This document shows positions 7,409-14,746 of a stretch of DNA of 35,643 nt, piece after piece (within the stretch, counting starts at the first letter, position 1; the number at the start of each line of letters is the position of its first letter). The translations under genes were made by a program, and so were the position numbers. The notes under the pieces are model-generated. The model was not told the DNA's origin, did not search any database, and was given only the letters and a program-made list of their open reading frames with translations. Source of the DNA: Bacteroidaceae bacterium (GTDB lineage Bacteria; Bacteroidota; Bacteroidia; Bacteroidales; Bacteroidaceae); NCBI GenBank assembly GCA_017448965.1, contig JAFSKK010000051.1, positions 1 through 35,643 of the forward strand. The letters run 5' to 3'.

Positions 7409-7867
7409 TCATTTCTTCATCACCGTCATCGACGACTTGCCGAAATTGACCACATAAACGCCTTTAGAGAGTCGGTTCAGATTCACCGAGATGAGGTCGC
7501 CCGACTTCTGAACATCAGCATTAACTTCCACACCATTAGGGGTGAACACCTTCACATCCTGCACATCAGCCGCACTGACCACCAATGTGTTGGCGCTGAA
7601 TTTCACTTTCTTCTCCGCAAGTGTCGGTTCAATGCCCACGGGGTCATCTTCTTCCGACACGTAGAAGTTCTTGATGTTGCTCAGCTCATACTCATCAGTA
7701 TTGACCGTCACCTTTCCGTCCTTGAATTTCAGGATTGGGTCGGCATCGCCTCCCAGCAGGTAATAGACTTTGGTTTCCTGAGCATCGTTCAAGGTAAAGA
7801 CGATGCTTCTGGCCATTGCTCCCAGAGAAAGCAGGCTTGCACACAGTAAAAGAGTAAGTTTTTTCAT
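7409..7867 (-). CDS. Secreted protein with type IX sorting-domain-like C-terminus
   Basis: A 152-aa protein with a signal peptide (1-19, ending LGAMA). A short beta-rich body (SIVFTLNDAQETKVYYLLGG and onward) includes a LSNIKNFYV segment of the kind found just after signal peptides in Bacteroidales secreted proteins. The last 50 residues (VKVFTPNGVEV..., LSKGVYVVNFGKSSMTVMKK) follow the pattern of type A C-terminal sorting domains: the N-G turn, L-xx-GVYVV strand and basic end. PorX and PorW elsewhere in the window show that the organism has a type IX secretion system, so this small protein may be cargo. It lies between the 60-aa membrane protein (16 bases upstream) and the HExxH protein (30 bases downstream). 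A stretch of repeated AAACTTTAAACTCT follows its stop. Confidence 0.75.
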   Translation of the reverse strand: MKKLTLLLCASLLSLGAMARSIVFTLNDAQETKVYYLLGGDADPILKFKDGKVTVNTDEYELSNIKNFYVSEEDDPVGIEPTLAEKKVKFSANTLVVSAADVQDVKVFTPNGVEVNADVQKSGDLISVNLNRLSKGVYVVNFGKSSMTVMKK

Positions 7868-7883
7868 TTTTTTCGCTTTAGTT

Positions 7884-8066
7884 TTAGGATTTTAATAGAT
7901 TTCTAACATTGATTCCGAACCAGACAAGTCCCAAGAAGAAGACAATCATAATGACAATGGACATCGTATCTTGCAACACGGTGTAAAGCCAAATGCTCGC
8001 TCCAAAGCACACGACGATGAAGACGAGCGAGAGAATCATGAATATTTTTCTGAGCCTTTCCATCAC
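7884..8066 (-). CDS. Small two-helix membrane protein
   Basis: A 60-aa hydrophobic protein with two predicted transmembrane helices (about 10-30 and 34-54), basic residues at the N-terminus (ERLRK) and a short basic end (NVRNLLKS). It begins at GTG 8066 or, three bases later, at ATG 8063; the ATG start is equally plausible. It follows cysS by 24 bases and precedes the next gene by 16, so it is likely cotranscribed with both. I recognise no family. Confidence 0.6.
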   Translation of the reverse strand: MMERLRKIFMILSLVFIVVCFGASIWLYTVLQDTMSIVIMIVFFLGLVWFGINVRNLLKS

Positions 8067-8090
8067 GTTTCCGCTTCTTGAATGAGACTT

Positions 8091-9596
8091 TTATTTGTTG
8101 AGTTTCCAAGTGAACCCGTCCTTCGTGTCCTTCACCTCAAAGCCCAGGGCGGCAAGATTGTCGCGAATCATGTCGCTGGTGGCCCAGTCTTTGTTGGCTT
8201 TGGCTTTAGCACGCTGCTCCAAGAGCATGTCAACCACCTTTCCGAAGGCCTCTTCGCGGGCATCGTTCATACCGCCTGCAGCAGCCACCGATGCAGCACC
8301 TGCCTTCAAGCCCAGCAAGTCGAAGGCGAAGAGTTTGAAGACCTCCTTCAAGGCTTCCAGCGCATCGGGCGTGATGGTTTCCTTCTTGTCGACAATGGAA
8401 TTGATGGTCTTGGTGGCATCGAAGAGATGAGAGATGACGATAGGAGTGTTGAAGTCATCATACATCGCATCGTAGCACTGCTGCTTGAGCGTATTCACAA
8501 AGTCGATGCCCACAGAACCGCCATCGGTGGGTTGGATGCTTTGGAGCGCCTTCCAGGCATCGAGCAATCTTTCCAATCCCTTTTCTGCGGCTTGGAGTGC
8601 ATCGTTGCTAAAGTCAACGGTGGAGCGATAGTGTGCCTGAAGGATGAAGAATCGGATGGTCATGGGCGAGTAGGCACGGTCGAGCTTCGGATGGTCACCG
8701 CTGAAGAATTGCGGCAGAGTGATGAAGTTGCCGAGCGATTTGCCCATCTTCTGTCCCTCGATGGTGATCATGTTGTTATGAATCCAGTAGGTCACCATCT
8801 GATCACCTTGGCTGGCTACGGCTTGGGCTATCTCACACTCGTGGTGAGGGAAGACAAGATCCATACCGCCTCCGTGGATGTCGAAGTGGGCACCAAGGTA
8901 TTTCCGACCCATCGCGGTGCACTCGCAGTGCCAACCGGGGAAGCCATCGCTCCAAGGCGAAGGCCAGCGCATGATGTGTTCTGGTTGGGCAGCCTTCCAG
9001 AGTGCAAAGTCGGCTTGATTGTGCTTCTCACCCACACCGGCGAGGTCGCGGCTGGCGTCTTTCACATTCTCAAGGCTACGGCCAGAGAGAATGCCATACT
9101 TGTGAACTTTGTTGTATTTCTCCACATCAAAGTAGATGGAGCCGTTGCTCTCGTAGGCAAAGCCGTTGTCGAGAATCTGCTGCACCAGCTGTTGCTGTTC
9201 GATGATGTGTCCTGTGGCATGAGGCTCGATGCTGGGAGGCAAGCAACCCAGGGCATCCATTGCCTCGTGGAATCGGTTGGTGTAATACTGAGCCACTTCC
9301 ATCGGCTCCAGTTGCTCCAGACGTGCCTTCTTGGCAATCTTGTCCTCGCCTTCGTCGGCATCATGCTCCAAATGCCCCACATCGGTGATGTTGCGCACGT
9401 AGCGCACCTTGTAGCCGATGTGCTGCAGGAAGCGGAAGATGATGTCGAAAGTGATGGCGGGACGTGCATGTCCCAAGTGAGCGTCACCATATACTGTAGG
9501 TCCGCAGACATACATGCCCACGTGTGGCGCATGCAGTGGGCGGAACACCTCTTTCTTTCTGGTCAGGGTGTTGTAAACGTAAAGTGCCTGTTCCAT
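8091..9596 (-). CDS. cysS: Cysteinyl-tRNA synthetase
   Basis: Class I aminoacyl-tRNA synthetase that charges tRNA-Cys. The 501-aa length is normal or slightly long for the family. Motifs: Cys31 in [10 protein letters not shown] and [10 protein letters not shown] / HHECEIAQ provide the zinc site that selects cysteine. HLGH at 40-43 is the HIGH motif and KMGKS near residue 283 is the KMSKS motif. The C-terminal helical DALR-like domain follows and ends in an anticodon-binding part ([11 protein letters not shown]). The start is fixed by conservation of the opening ([11 protein letters not shown]) and by a promoter 30 bases upstream. It is the first gene of a probable unit with the three minus-strand genes below it. 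Confidence 0.97.
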   Translation of the reverse strand: MEQALYVYNTLTRKKEVFRPLHAPHVGMYVCGPTVYGDAHLGHARPAITFDIIFRFLQHIGYKVRYVRNITDVGHLEHDADEGEDKIAKKARLEQLEPMEVAQYYTNRFHEAMDALGCLPPSIEPHATGHIIEQQQLVQQILDNGFAYESNGSIYFDVEKYNKVHKYGILSGRSLENVKDASRDLAGVGEKHNQADFALWKAAQPEHIMRWPSPWSDGFPGWHCECTAMGRKYLGAHFDIHGGGMDLVFPHHECEIAQAVASQGDQMVTYWIHNNMITIEGQKMGKSLGNFITLPQFFSGDHPKLDRAYSPMTIRFFILQAHYRSTVDFSNDALQAAEKGLERLLDAWKALQSIQPTDGGSVGIDFVNTLKQQCYDAMYDDFNTPIVISHLFDATKTINSIVDKKETITPDALEALKEVFKLFAFDLLGLKAGAASVAAAGGMNDAREEAFGKVVDMLLEQRAKAKANKDWATSDMIRDNLAALGFEVKDTKDGFTWKLNK

Positions 9597-9627
9597 GTTT
9601 ACTTTTGCTTTTGCTTTAAAATGCGTA

Positions 9628-9658
9628 CAAAGGTACGGAGAATCACGAATATGGCAAA
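9628..9658 (-). promoter_or_regulatory. cysS promoter
   Basis: Minus-strand TTTG (9655-9658), 19 bases, TACCTTTG (9628-9635): an exact fit to the Bacteroidota -33/-7 promoter. Transcription should start about 25 bases before the cysS ATG. The palindrome array begins 28 bases upstream of it. Confidence 0.8.
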
Positions 9659-9685
9659 GAAAAAGGGATTTTTTTTGTTTTTAGC

Positions 9686-9800
9686 AGAAGTCGTTCATAA
9701 GTTATGGACAATTATTCATAAGTTACGGATAATTATTCATAAGTTATGAACAAATATTCATAAGTTATGAACAAATATTCATAAGTTATGAACGACTTCT
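9686..9800. repeat. Five palindromes in 21-bp phase, bounded by a 15-bp inverted repeat
   Basis: The 15-base palindrome TTCATAAGTTATGAA (or a near copy) starts at 9694, 9715, 9736, 9757 and 9778, exactly 21 bases apart. Copies 3-5 are perfect; copies 1 and 2 vary in the right half. Spacers are A/T-rich and similar (ACAATTA, TAATTA, CAAATA). The block is closed by AGAAGTCGTTCATAA (9686-9700) and its exact reverse complement (9786-9800). It lies between the divergent cysS and ferredoxin-operon promoters. It could be an operator array (two helical turns per site) or a small palindromic repeat element. Confidence 0.88.
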
Positions 9801-9815
9801 ACTACGCCGTCGCCC

Positions 9816-9858
9816 CATAAGCGGTAGTGGAGTGGAGTCATAAGTGGCAGTGGAGGGC
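9816..9858. repeat. Two imperfect 20-bp direct repeats starting CATAAG
   Basis: CATAAGCGGTAGTGGAGTGG (9816-9835) and CATAAGTGGCAGTGGAGGGC (9839-9858) differ at four positions. Both open with the CATAAG found in the palindromes just upstream, suggesting shared ancestry or a degenerated continuation of that array. Confidence 0.55.
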
Positions 9859-9925
9859 AATGCGACGAGGTTGTGGAGGAAACGGCACGCTTCTTATGGC
9901 ACATTTGGAAAAAAATCACTTCTTT

Positions 9926-9959
9926 TTTGTTGTGTTTCGGAAAATAATCACTACTTTTG
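9926..9959 (+). promoter_or_regulatory. Promoter of the polyferredoxin-Tat operon
   Basis: TTTG (9926-9929), 22 bases, TACTTTTG (9952-9959) matches the Bacteroidota promoter form. It predicts a start near 9966 and a leader of about 35 bases before the ATG at 10001. Confidence 0.75.
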
Positions 9960-10000
9960 TGGCGCAAACATTTATAACACGTAATTCTGAAGTAATACCG

Positions 10001-11617
10001 ATGCTGAAACTAATCCGCAGGATCCTCGCCGTCATTTTCTGGTTAGGAATCACCCTTTTGTTCCTCGACTTCACGGGAACCATGCAGCCCATCCTCGGAT
10101 GGATGGCGAAACTGCAATTCTTGCCCAGCGTGCTGGCGCTCAACGGCATATCCATCGCGATTGTGCTGGTGCTGACGCTCGTGCTGGGGCGTATCTACTG
10201 TTCCGTCGTCTGTCCGCTTGGCGTCTTGCAGGACTTCTTTGCGTGGATTGGCAACCTGCGCATCTTCCGCAAGAACAAAAAGGCCAAGTTCGCCAACCGC
10301 TACAGCTACTCGAAAGAAAAGAGAGGGCTGCGGCTCACGGTGCTCGTCCTCTTCTTCATCATGCTCGTGGCAGGCTTCAATGCAGGCATGGTGCTGTTGG
10401 CTCCCTACAGTTCCTACGGACGCATCGTATCCTCGTTCATCCAGCCCCTCTACATCGGCATCAACAACCTGTTGGCACAATGGTCGGAGGCCAGCGACAA
10501 CTACCTCTTCTACCAAGTGGAACAGCATGATAAGCCTCTCATTCTGTGGGTCATCGCTGGTGCGACAGCCCTCATCCTTTTCGTGCTCGCCTTCCTGCAC
10601 GGCCGCACCTACTGCAACACCATCTGTCCCGTAGGCACCGTGCTCGGCTATCTTGCCAAGTTCTCACGGCTGAAGATGCAGGTGGATGAGGACAAGTGCA
10701 TCCAATGCGGCCTCTGCGAGAAAAACTGCAAGGCTGCCTGCATCAAAGTGGAGAAGGGGCAACCCGTTTTGTTTGACTACACACGATGCGTCACCTGCGG
10801 CAACTGCGAAACCGTATGCAGCAAGGGGGCACTCCGTCTGTCTCCTGTGAGAAAGCAGAGCAATCAGAATAATCAGAGCAATCAGAATACTTCGAATAAT
10901 CCGACTACTCCGAAAGAAGGCGACCTTTCCCGCCGCTCCTTCCTCGCCATCACAGGCACAGCCATTGCTGCCGCCACCCTTGAGGCGCAGGAAAAGACCA
11001 CCGACGGAGGATTGGCCGTCATCGAAGACAAGAAGATTCCTCAGCGCAAGACGCCGCTCACCCCTCCCGGTTCGCTCTCAGCAGCCAACCTGCAGCAGCA
11101 TTGCACCGCTTGCCAACTCTGCATCGCCAACTGCCCCAATGGCGTGTTGCGCCCATCGACCGATATGGCACACCTCTTACAACCCGCGATGGAATACGAC
11201 AAAGGGTTCTGCCGACCCGAATGCACCCGATGTGCCGACGTTTGCCCCGCTGGTGCCATCCGCCCCATCACGGTGGAGGAGAAGACCGCCATCCAAATCG
11301 GTCATGCTGTGTGGATCAAGGAGAACTGTCTGCCTGCTTCGCAAGGCCAGAAGTGTGGCAGTTGTGCCGCCCACTGCCCTGCCGAAGCCATCCAGATGGT
11401 GCCCATCGACAAGAGCATCAAGCAGAACCCCGACGACGGAGAATGGTATGACGGCGACGGCAACAAACTGGATTGGCGTGCCGTGAACGACCTGCTCCGC
11501 ATCCCTGTGGTGGACACCGAAAAATGTATTGGCTGCGGCAAGTGCGAGTACCTCTGCCCTGCCCGACCTTTTAGTGCCATCTATGTGGAAGGGCACGAAA
11601 CACACCGAGAAATCTGA
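10001..11617 (+). CDS. Membrane polyferredoxin (NapH/NosR-like) with internal Tat segment
   Basis: A 538-aa protein. I chose ATG 10001 because the promoter at 9926-9959 excludes the longer reading frame and the first helix begins there (MLKLIRRILAVIFW). The N-terminal half has about four or five membrane helices and two CxxxCP motifs (Cys67/71 in YCSVVCPLG, Cys205/209 in YCNTICPVG), as in NapH and NosR electron-transfer proteins. Two 4Fe-4S motifs follow (Cys233-243, Cys263-273). A Gln/Asn-rich linker (about 286-305) leads to SRRSFLAITGTAIAAA (310-325), a twin-arginine segment. Four more cysteine clusters follow (368-378, 404-415, 443-459, 509-519). Electrons may pass through the membrane, with the C-terminal clusters outside. 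It heads the operon that ends in tatA and tatC. Confidence 0.88.
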   Translation: MLKLIRRILAVIFWLGITLLFLDFTGTMQPILGWMAKLQFLPSVLALNGISIAIVLVLTLVLGRIYCSVVCPLGVLQDFFAWIGNLRIFRKNKKAKFANRYSYSKEKRGLRLTVLVLFFIMLVAGFNAGMVLLAPYSSYGRIVSSFIQPLYIGINNLLAQWSEASDNYLFYQVEQHDKPLILWVIAGATALILFVLAFLHGRTYCNTICPVGTVLGYLAKFSRLKMQVDEDKCIQCGLCEKNCKAACIKVEKGQPVLFDYTRCVTCGNCETVCSKGALRLSPVRKQSNQNNQSNQNTSNNPTTPKEGDLSRRSFLAITGTAIAAATLEAQEKTTDGGLAVIEDKKIPQRKTPLTPPGSLSAANLQQHCTACQLCIANCPNGVLRPSTDMAHLLQPAMEYDKGFCRPECTRCADVCPAGAIRPITVEEKTAIQIGHAVWIKENCLPASQGQKCGSCAAHCPAEAIQMVPIDKSIKQNPDDGEWYDGDGNKLDWRAVNDLLRIPVVDTEKCIGCGKCEYLCPARPFSAIYVEGHETHREI

Positions 11618-11659
11618 AAACAACTTCCATTTTTCATTCCTTCAATTCTTCAATTTCTC

Positions 11660-13081
11660 ATGAAAGATATCAACAGAAGAGACTTCCTCAAGATAGCAGG
11701 AGCCGCCACTGCAACAGCAACCCTCGTGGCTTGCGGAAACAAGGCTGGCAACGAATTGGGCGACCTCGACCCGGCAGGACACCATACAGGGCCGATTCCA
11801 ACGGACAAAATGACCTATCGCACCAACCCCAACACGGGCGACAAGGTGTCTATTCTCGGCTATGGCATGATGCGCCTGCCCAACAAGCCCGTCGCCCCCA
11901 CCAACGACCCCAGTGCACCAACTCCTGAAGAGATTGACCAGGAACAGGTGAACAAACTGGTGAAGTTCGCCCTCGACCACGGGGTGAACTATTTCGACAC
12001 CAGCCCTGCCTATTGTCAGGGTCACTCGGAGGAGAGCACCGGCATCGCTCTGAAAGCATCGGGTTACGACCGCTCAAAGTTCCACATTGCCACCAAGTTG
12101 AGCAACTTCGCCCCTCAGCAGCAAACGTATGAAGAGGGCGTGAAGATGTTCCAGAACTCGCTCAAATTTCTGCAAACCGACTACATCGACTACCTGCTGC
12201 TGCATGCTGTCGGCGGAGGGGGCATTGAGAACCTCAACAGGCGTTTCATCGACAACGGAGTGCTCGATTACTTGCTGGAGCAGCGCGAGAAGGGAGCCAT
12301 CCGCAATCTGGGCTTCTCCTTTCATGGCGATGTGGAAGTGTTTGACCACCTGCTGGCCAACCACGACAAATACCATTGGGACTTCGTGCAAATTCAGATG
12401 AACTATGTGGATTGGAAACTGGCAAACGAGACGAACCCCAGCAACGTCGATGGCGAATACCTCTATGGAGAACTGGAGAAACGGGGCATCCCGGCAGTCA
12501 TCATGGAGCCGCTTCTCGGTGGTCGCCTCTCGAAGATGCCTGATCATATCGTCGCCACCCTCAAGCAACAGCGTCCTGAGGACAGCGTGGCATCGTGGGC
12601 ATTCCGCTACGTAGGCACGAAACCCAATGTGCTCACTGCCCTGAGCGGCATGACCTACATGGAGCATCTGGAAGACAACTTGCGCACGTACAGTCCTTTG
12701 GAACCACTCAGCGAAGAGGAACAGGAATGGCTTGAGAACGAGATTGCCAACCTCTATGTCTCCTACCCCACCATTCCCTGCAACGACTGCAAATACTGCA
12801 TGCCGTGCCCTTACGGATTGGACATCCCTGCCATCTTCGTACATTACAACAAATGTGTGAATAAAGGCAATGTGCCTGAAAATCAGCAGGCAGAAAACTA
12901 CCGTGAGGCAAGACGCGCCTTCCTCGTGGGTTACGACCGCGCCGTGCCAAAGCTGCGTCAAGCCAGCCACTGCATCTCGTGCGGCAAATGCGTCCCCCAC
13001 TGCCCGCAGAACATCCGCATTCCGATGGAACTGCACCGCATTGACGATTTTGTAGAAAAACTTAAACAAGGAACACTATGA
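11660..13081 (+). CDS. Tat-lipoprotein aldo/keto reductase with ferredoxin domain
   Basis: A 473-aa protein. It opens with a classic Tat signal ([16 protein letters not shown], Arg6-Arg7) that ends in a lipobox LVAC, with Cys25 the likely lipid anchor. An aldo/keto reductase barrel follows (about 50-340): [14 protein letters not shown] carries the catalytic Asp and Tyr, HIATKLSN the Lys, and [11 protein letters not shown] the His. The C-terminus has two 4Fe-4S motifs, [17 protein letters not shown] (from Cys374) and [18 protein letters not shown] (from Cys438). AKR-ferredoxin fusions are known in anaerobes; export by Tat means it folds and binds cofactors in the cytoplasm first. It lies 42 bases after the polyferredoxin, its probable electron partner, and its stop overlaps the tatA ATG. 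The substrate is unknown. Confidence 0.9.
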   Translation: MKDINRRDFLKIAGAATATATLVACGNKAGNELGDLDPAGHHTGPIPTDKMTYRTNPNTGDKVSILGYGMMRLPNKPVAPTNDPSAPTPEEIDQEQVNKLVKFALDHGVNYFDTSPAYCQGHSEESTGIALKASGYDRSKFHIATKLSNFAPQQQTYEEGVKMFQNSLKFLQTDYIDYLLLHAVGGGGIENLNRRFIDNGVLDYLLEQREKGAIRNLGFSFHGDVEVFDHLLANHDKYHWDFVQIQMNYVDWKLANETNPSNVDGEYLYGELEKRGIPAVIMEPLLGGRLSKMPDHIVATLKQQRPEDSVASWAFRYVGTKPNVLTALSGMTYMEHLEDNLRTYSPLEPLSEEEQEWLENEIANLYVSYPTIPCNDCKYCMPCPYGLDIPAIFVHYNKCVNKGNVPENQQAENYREARRAFLVGYDRAVPKLRQASHCISCGKCVPHCPQNIRIPMELHRIDDFVEKLKQGTL

Positions 13082-13281
13082 TACAACCTCTATTTCTCGG
13101 TCTTGGATGGCCTGAAATCATCGTCATCCTCCTCGTTGTTCTCCTCCTCTTTGGAGGCAAGAAGATTCCTGAACTCATGCGTGGAGCAGGTAAAGGTGTA
13201 CGTGCCTTCAAAGACGGCATGAAGGAAGTGACCACCGACGAAGACATCGACAAGAAAGAAGAAAAACAATCAGAACAGTAA
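13078..13281 (+). CDS. tatA: Tat translocase subunit TatA
   Basis: A 67-aa TatA-family pore-forming subunit of the twin-arginine translocase. A short extracytoplasmic end and one membrane helix ([25 protein letters not shown]) are followed by the FGxxKxPEL hinge and an amphipathic helix ([18 protein letters not shown]), then an acidic/basic tail. The ATG overlaps the stop of the reductase (ATGA), so translation is coupled. No separate TatB is present in the window; in minimal Tat systems TatA serves both roles. Confidence 0.95.
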   Translation: MIQPLFLGLGWPEIIVILLVVLLLFGGKKIPELMRGAGKGVRAFKDGMKEVTTDEDIDKKEEKQSEQ

Positions 13282-13287
13282 ATCACT

Positions 13288-14007
13288 TTGACTTTTTGGG
13301 ATCATCTTGAAGAACTGCGCCATGTGCTGCTACGATGCATCATCGTCGTGGCACTCTTCGCTATCCTCGCCTTTGTGTTCAAGGACGAGGTATTTTGGGT
13401 GGTCTTTGCCCCGAAAAGTCCTGACTTTCTGCCACACATCTTCGGCAACTCGCCCGACATACGCCTCATCAACACCGAACTGACACGACAGTTCATCGTC
13501 CACATGATGACCAGTTTCTATGTTGGCATCATCGTGGCAGCCCCCTACATCATCTTTGAGCTTTACCGCTTCATCGCCCCCGCCCTATACCAAAACGAGC
13601 GGCGTTTCTCCACGCCGCTCGTCATTGCTTCTTATCTGATGTTCATGCTGGGCATCCTCTTCAACTATTTCATCGTCTTCCCCATCACCTTCCGCTTTCT
13701 TGGCAACTATCAGGTGGACAGTGCCGTCGAAAACCTCATCAGCCTTGAGAGTTACATCGATATGCTCGTTTTCCTGAGCCTCGCGATGGGAATTGTCTTC
13801 GAGATTCCCATTCTTTCCTGGTTGCTCGGTAAACTCGGCATCCTCCATCGGGCACAAATGCAGCAATTTCGCCGACACGCCATCGTCACCATCCTCATCA
13901 TCGCCGCCATCATCACCCCCACATCCGATGCGTTCACCCTCGCCATCGTCTCAGTTCCCATGTATCTGCTTTACGAACTGAGCATCCTGCTGGTGCCCCG
14001 TTCATAA
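13288..14007 (+). CDS. tatC: Tat translocase subunit TatC
   Basis: A 239-aa polytopic TatC, the receptor for twin-arginine signals. The N-terminus TFWDHLEELRHVLLRC is the conserved TatC signal-recognition segment, and six hydrophobic helices follow (for example VALFAILAFVF, FYVGIIVAAPYIIFELYRFIAPALY, LVIASYLMFMLGILFNYFIVF). The start codon is TTG at 13288, six bases after the tatA stop. There is no earlier in-frame ATG, and the family N-terminus begins exactly there. The rare start and weak ribosome site suggest low expression relative to TatA. Its last codons overlap the 3' end of the convergent coaX by 6 bases. Confidence 0.95.
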   Translation: MTFWDHLEELRHVLLRCIIVVALFAILAFVFKDEVFWVVFAPKSPDFLPHIFGNSPDIRLINTELTRQFIVHMMTSFYVGIIVAAPYIIFELYRFIAPALYQNERRFSTPLVIASYLMFMLGILFNYFIVFPITFRFLGNYQVDSAVENLISLESYIDMLVFLSLAMGIVFEIPILSWLLGKLGILHRAQMQQFRRHAIVTILIIAAIITPTSDAFTLAIVSVPMYLLYELSILLVPRS

Positions 14008-14706
14008 AACACTCAGCCCTCGAAACACCAAATAAGGGTCATGCGTGACGGGACAAGTGATGTCTTCGGCAAAATCGAACGTGTTACCACCCGTGATGAA
14101 CACATGCAAGTCGGGGTATTCCTTCATGAACTGGCGGATATAGCCTTCTATCTCAAAACGCGCACCATTCACAGCCGCAGAAAGCATGTGAGTGCGGGTG
14201 TCGTGCCCCAATATGGCCGACTCATTTTCTGCCTCGACCTGAGGGAGAAGTGCCGTGTGTTCGTGCATGGCGTTAAGCCTCAACTGCACACCTGGAGAGA
14301 TGGCACCACCGAGCAAACGACCATCAGCCGAGAAGAGGTCATAAGTGATACAAGTGCCTGCATCGATGATAAGTAGTGTGTGGTCTGGATCTTGAGCAAT
14401 GGCACCAATGTCTGCCGCCCATCGGTCCGCCCCATAAGTGGGAGGGACACCCGCAACGGGTTTGACAGGACATAGAACGGATGAGGTCAACCATATCACA
14501 GGAATATCCAAATGCACCAATGCTTCTTTCAGTTCCACATCTTCGCCTGCCACTGTGGAGAGGCGCACGTCATCAATAGAAAACGTCGCCATAAGCCGTG
14601 TGAAAGTTTCCTTCCACGGCTCATAGCGACGTTCGAAATGCACAATGTCCGTATCCATCACCGCCAATTTGGCGGAGGTATTGCCTATGTCGATTAAGAG
14701 TTTCAT
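14002..14706 (-). CDS. coaX: Type III pantothenate kinase
   Basis: Phosphorylates pantothenate in the first step of coenzyme A synthesis. At 234 aa it is slightly short for CoaX. It shows the ASKHA-fold motifs: LLIDIGNTSAKLAV (Asp6, phosphate 1), PPTYGADRWAADIGA (pantothenate/dimer site), LLIIDAGTCITYDL (catalytic Asp) and GGAISPGVQLR. A late FITGGNTFDF completes the ATP site. It is the last gene of the minus-strand train, 40 bases after the DUF2207 gene, and overlaps tatC tail to tail. Confidence 0.94.
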   Translation of the reverse strand: MKLLIDIGNTSAKLAVMDTDIVHFERRYEPWKETFTRLMATFSIDDVRLSTVAGEDVELKEALVHLDIPVIWLTSSVLCPVKPVAGVPPTYGADRWAADIGAIAQDPDHTLLIIDAGTCITYDLFSADGRLLGGAISPGVQLRLNAMHEHTALLPQVEAENESAILGHDTRTHMLSAAVNGARFEIEGYIRQFMKEYPDLHVFITGGNTFDFAEDITCPVTHDPYLVFRGLSVL

Positions 14707-14746
14707 GAGTTATTCTGTCGATTTCATCGGGGATTTTGAAGTGATT

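Noticed and set aside
8082-9749. 555-codon plus-strand ORF opposite cysS
   Set aside because: It mirrors a clear tRNA synthetase on the minus strand. Its His/Val-rich translation shows no family motif and it runs into the repeat array.
9686-9800. CRISPR array
   Set aside because: The period is only 21 bases, spacers are 6 bases and nearly identical to each other, and no cas genes are near.
9827-10000. 58-codon N-terminal extension of the polyferredoxin
   Set aside because: It spans the promoter at 9926-9959 and reads through repeat sequence; the membrane protein begins naturally at 10001.
12074-13069. 331-codon minus-strand ORF opposite the Tat AKR
   Set aside because: The plus strand carries all AKR and ferredoxin motifs; the antisense translation is featureless.
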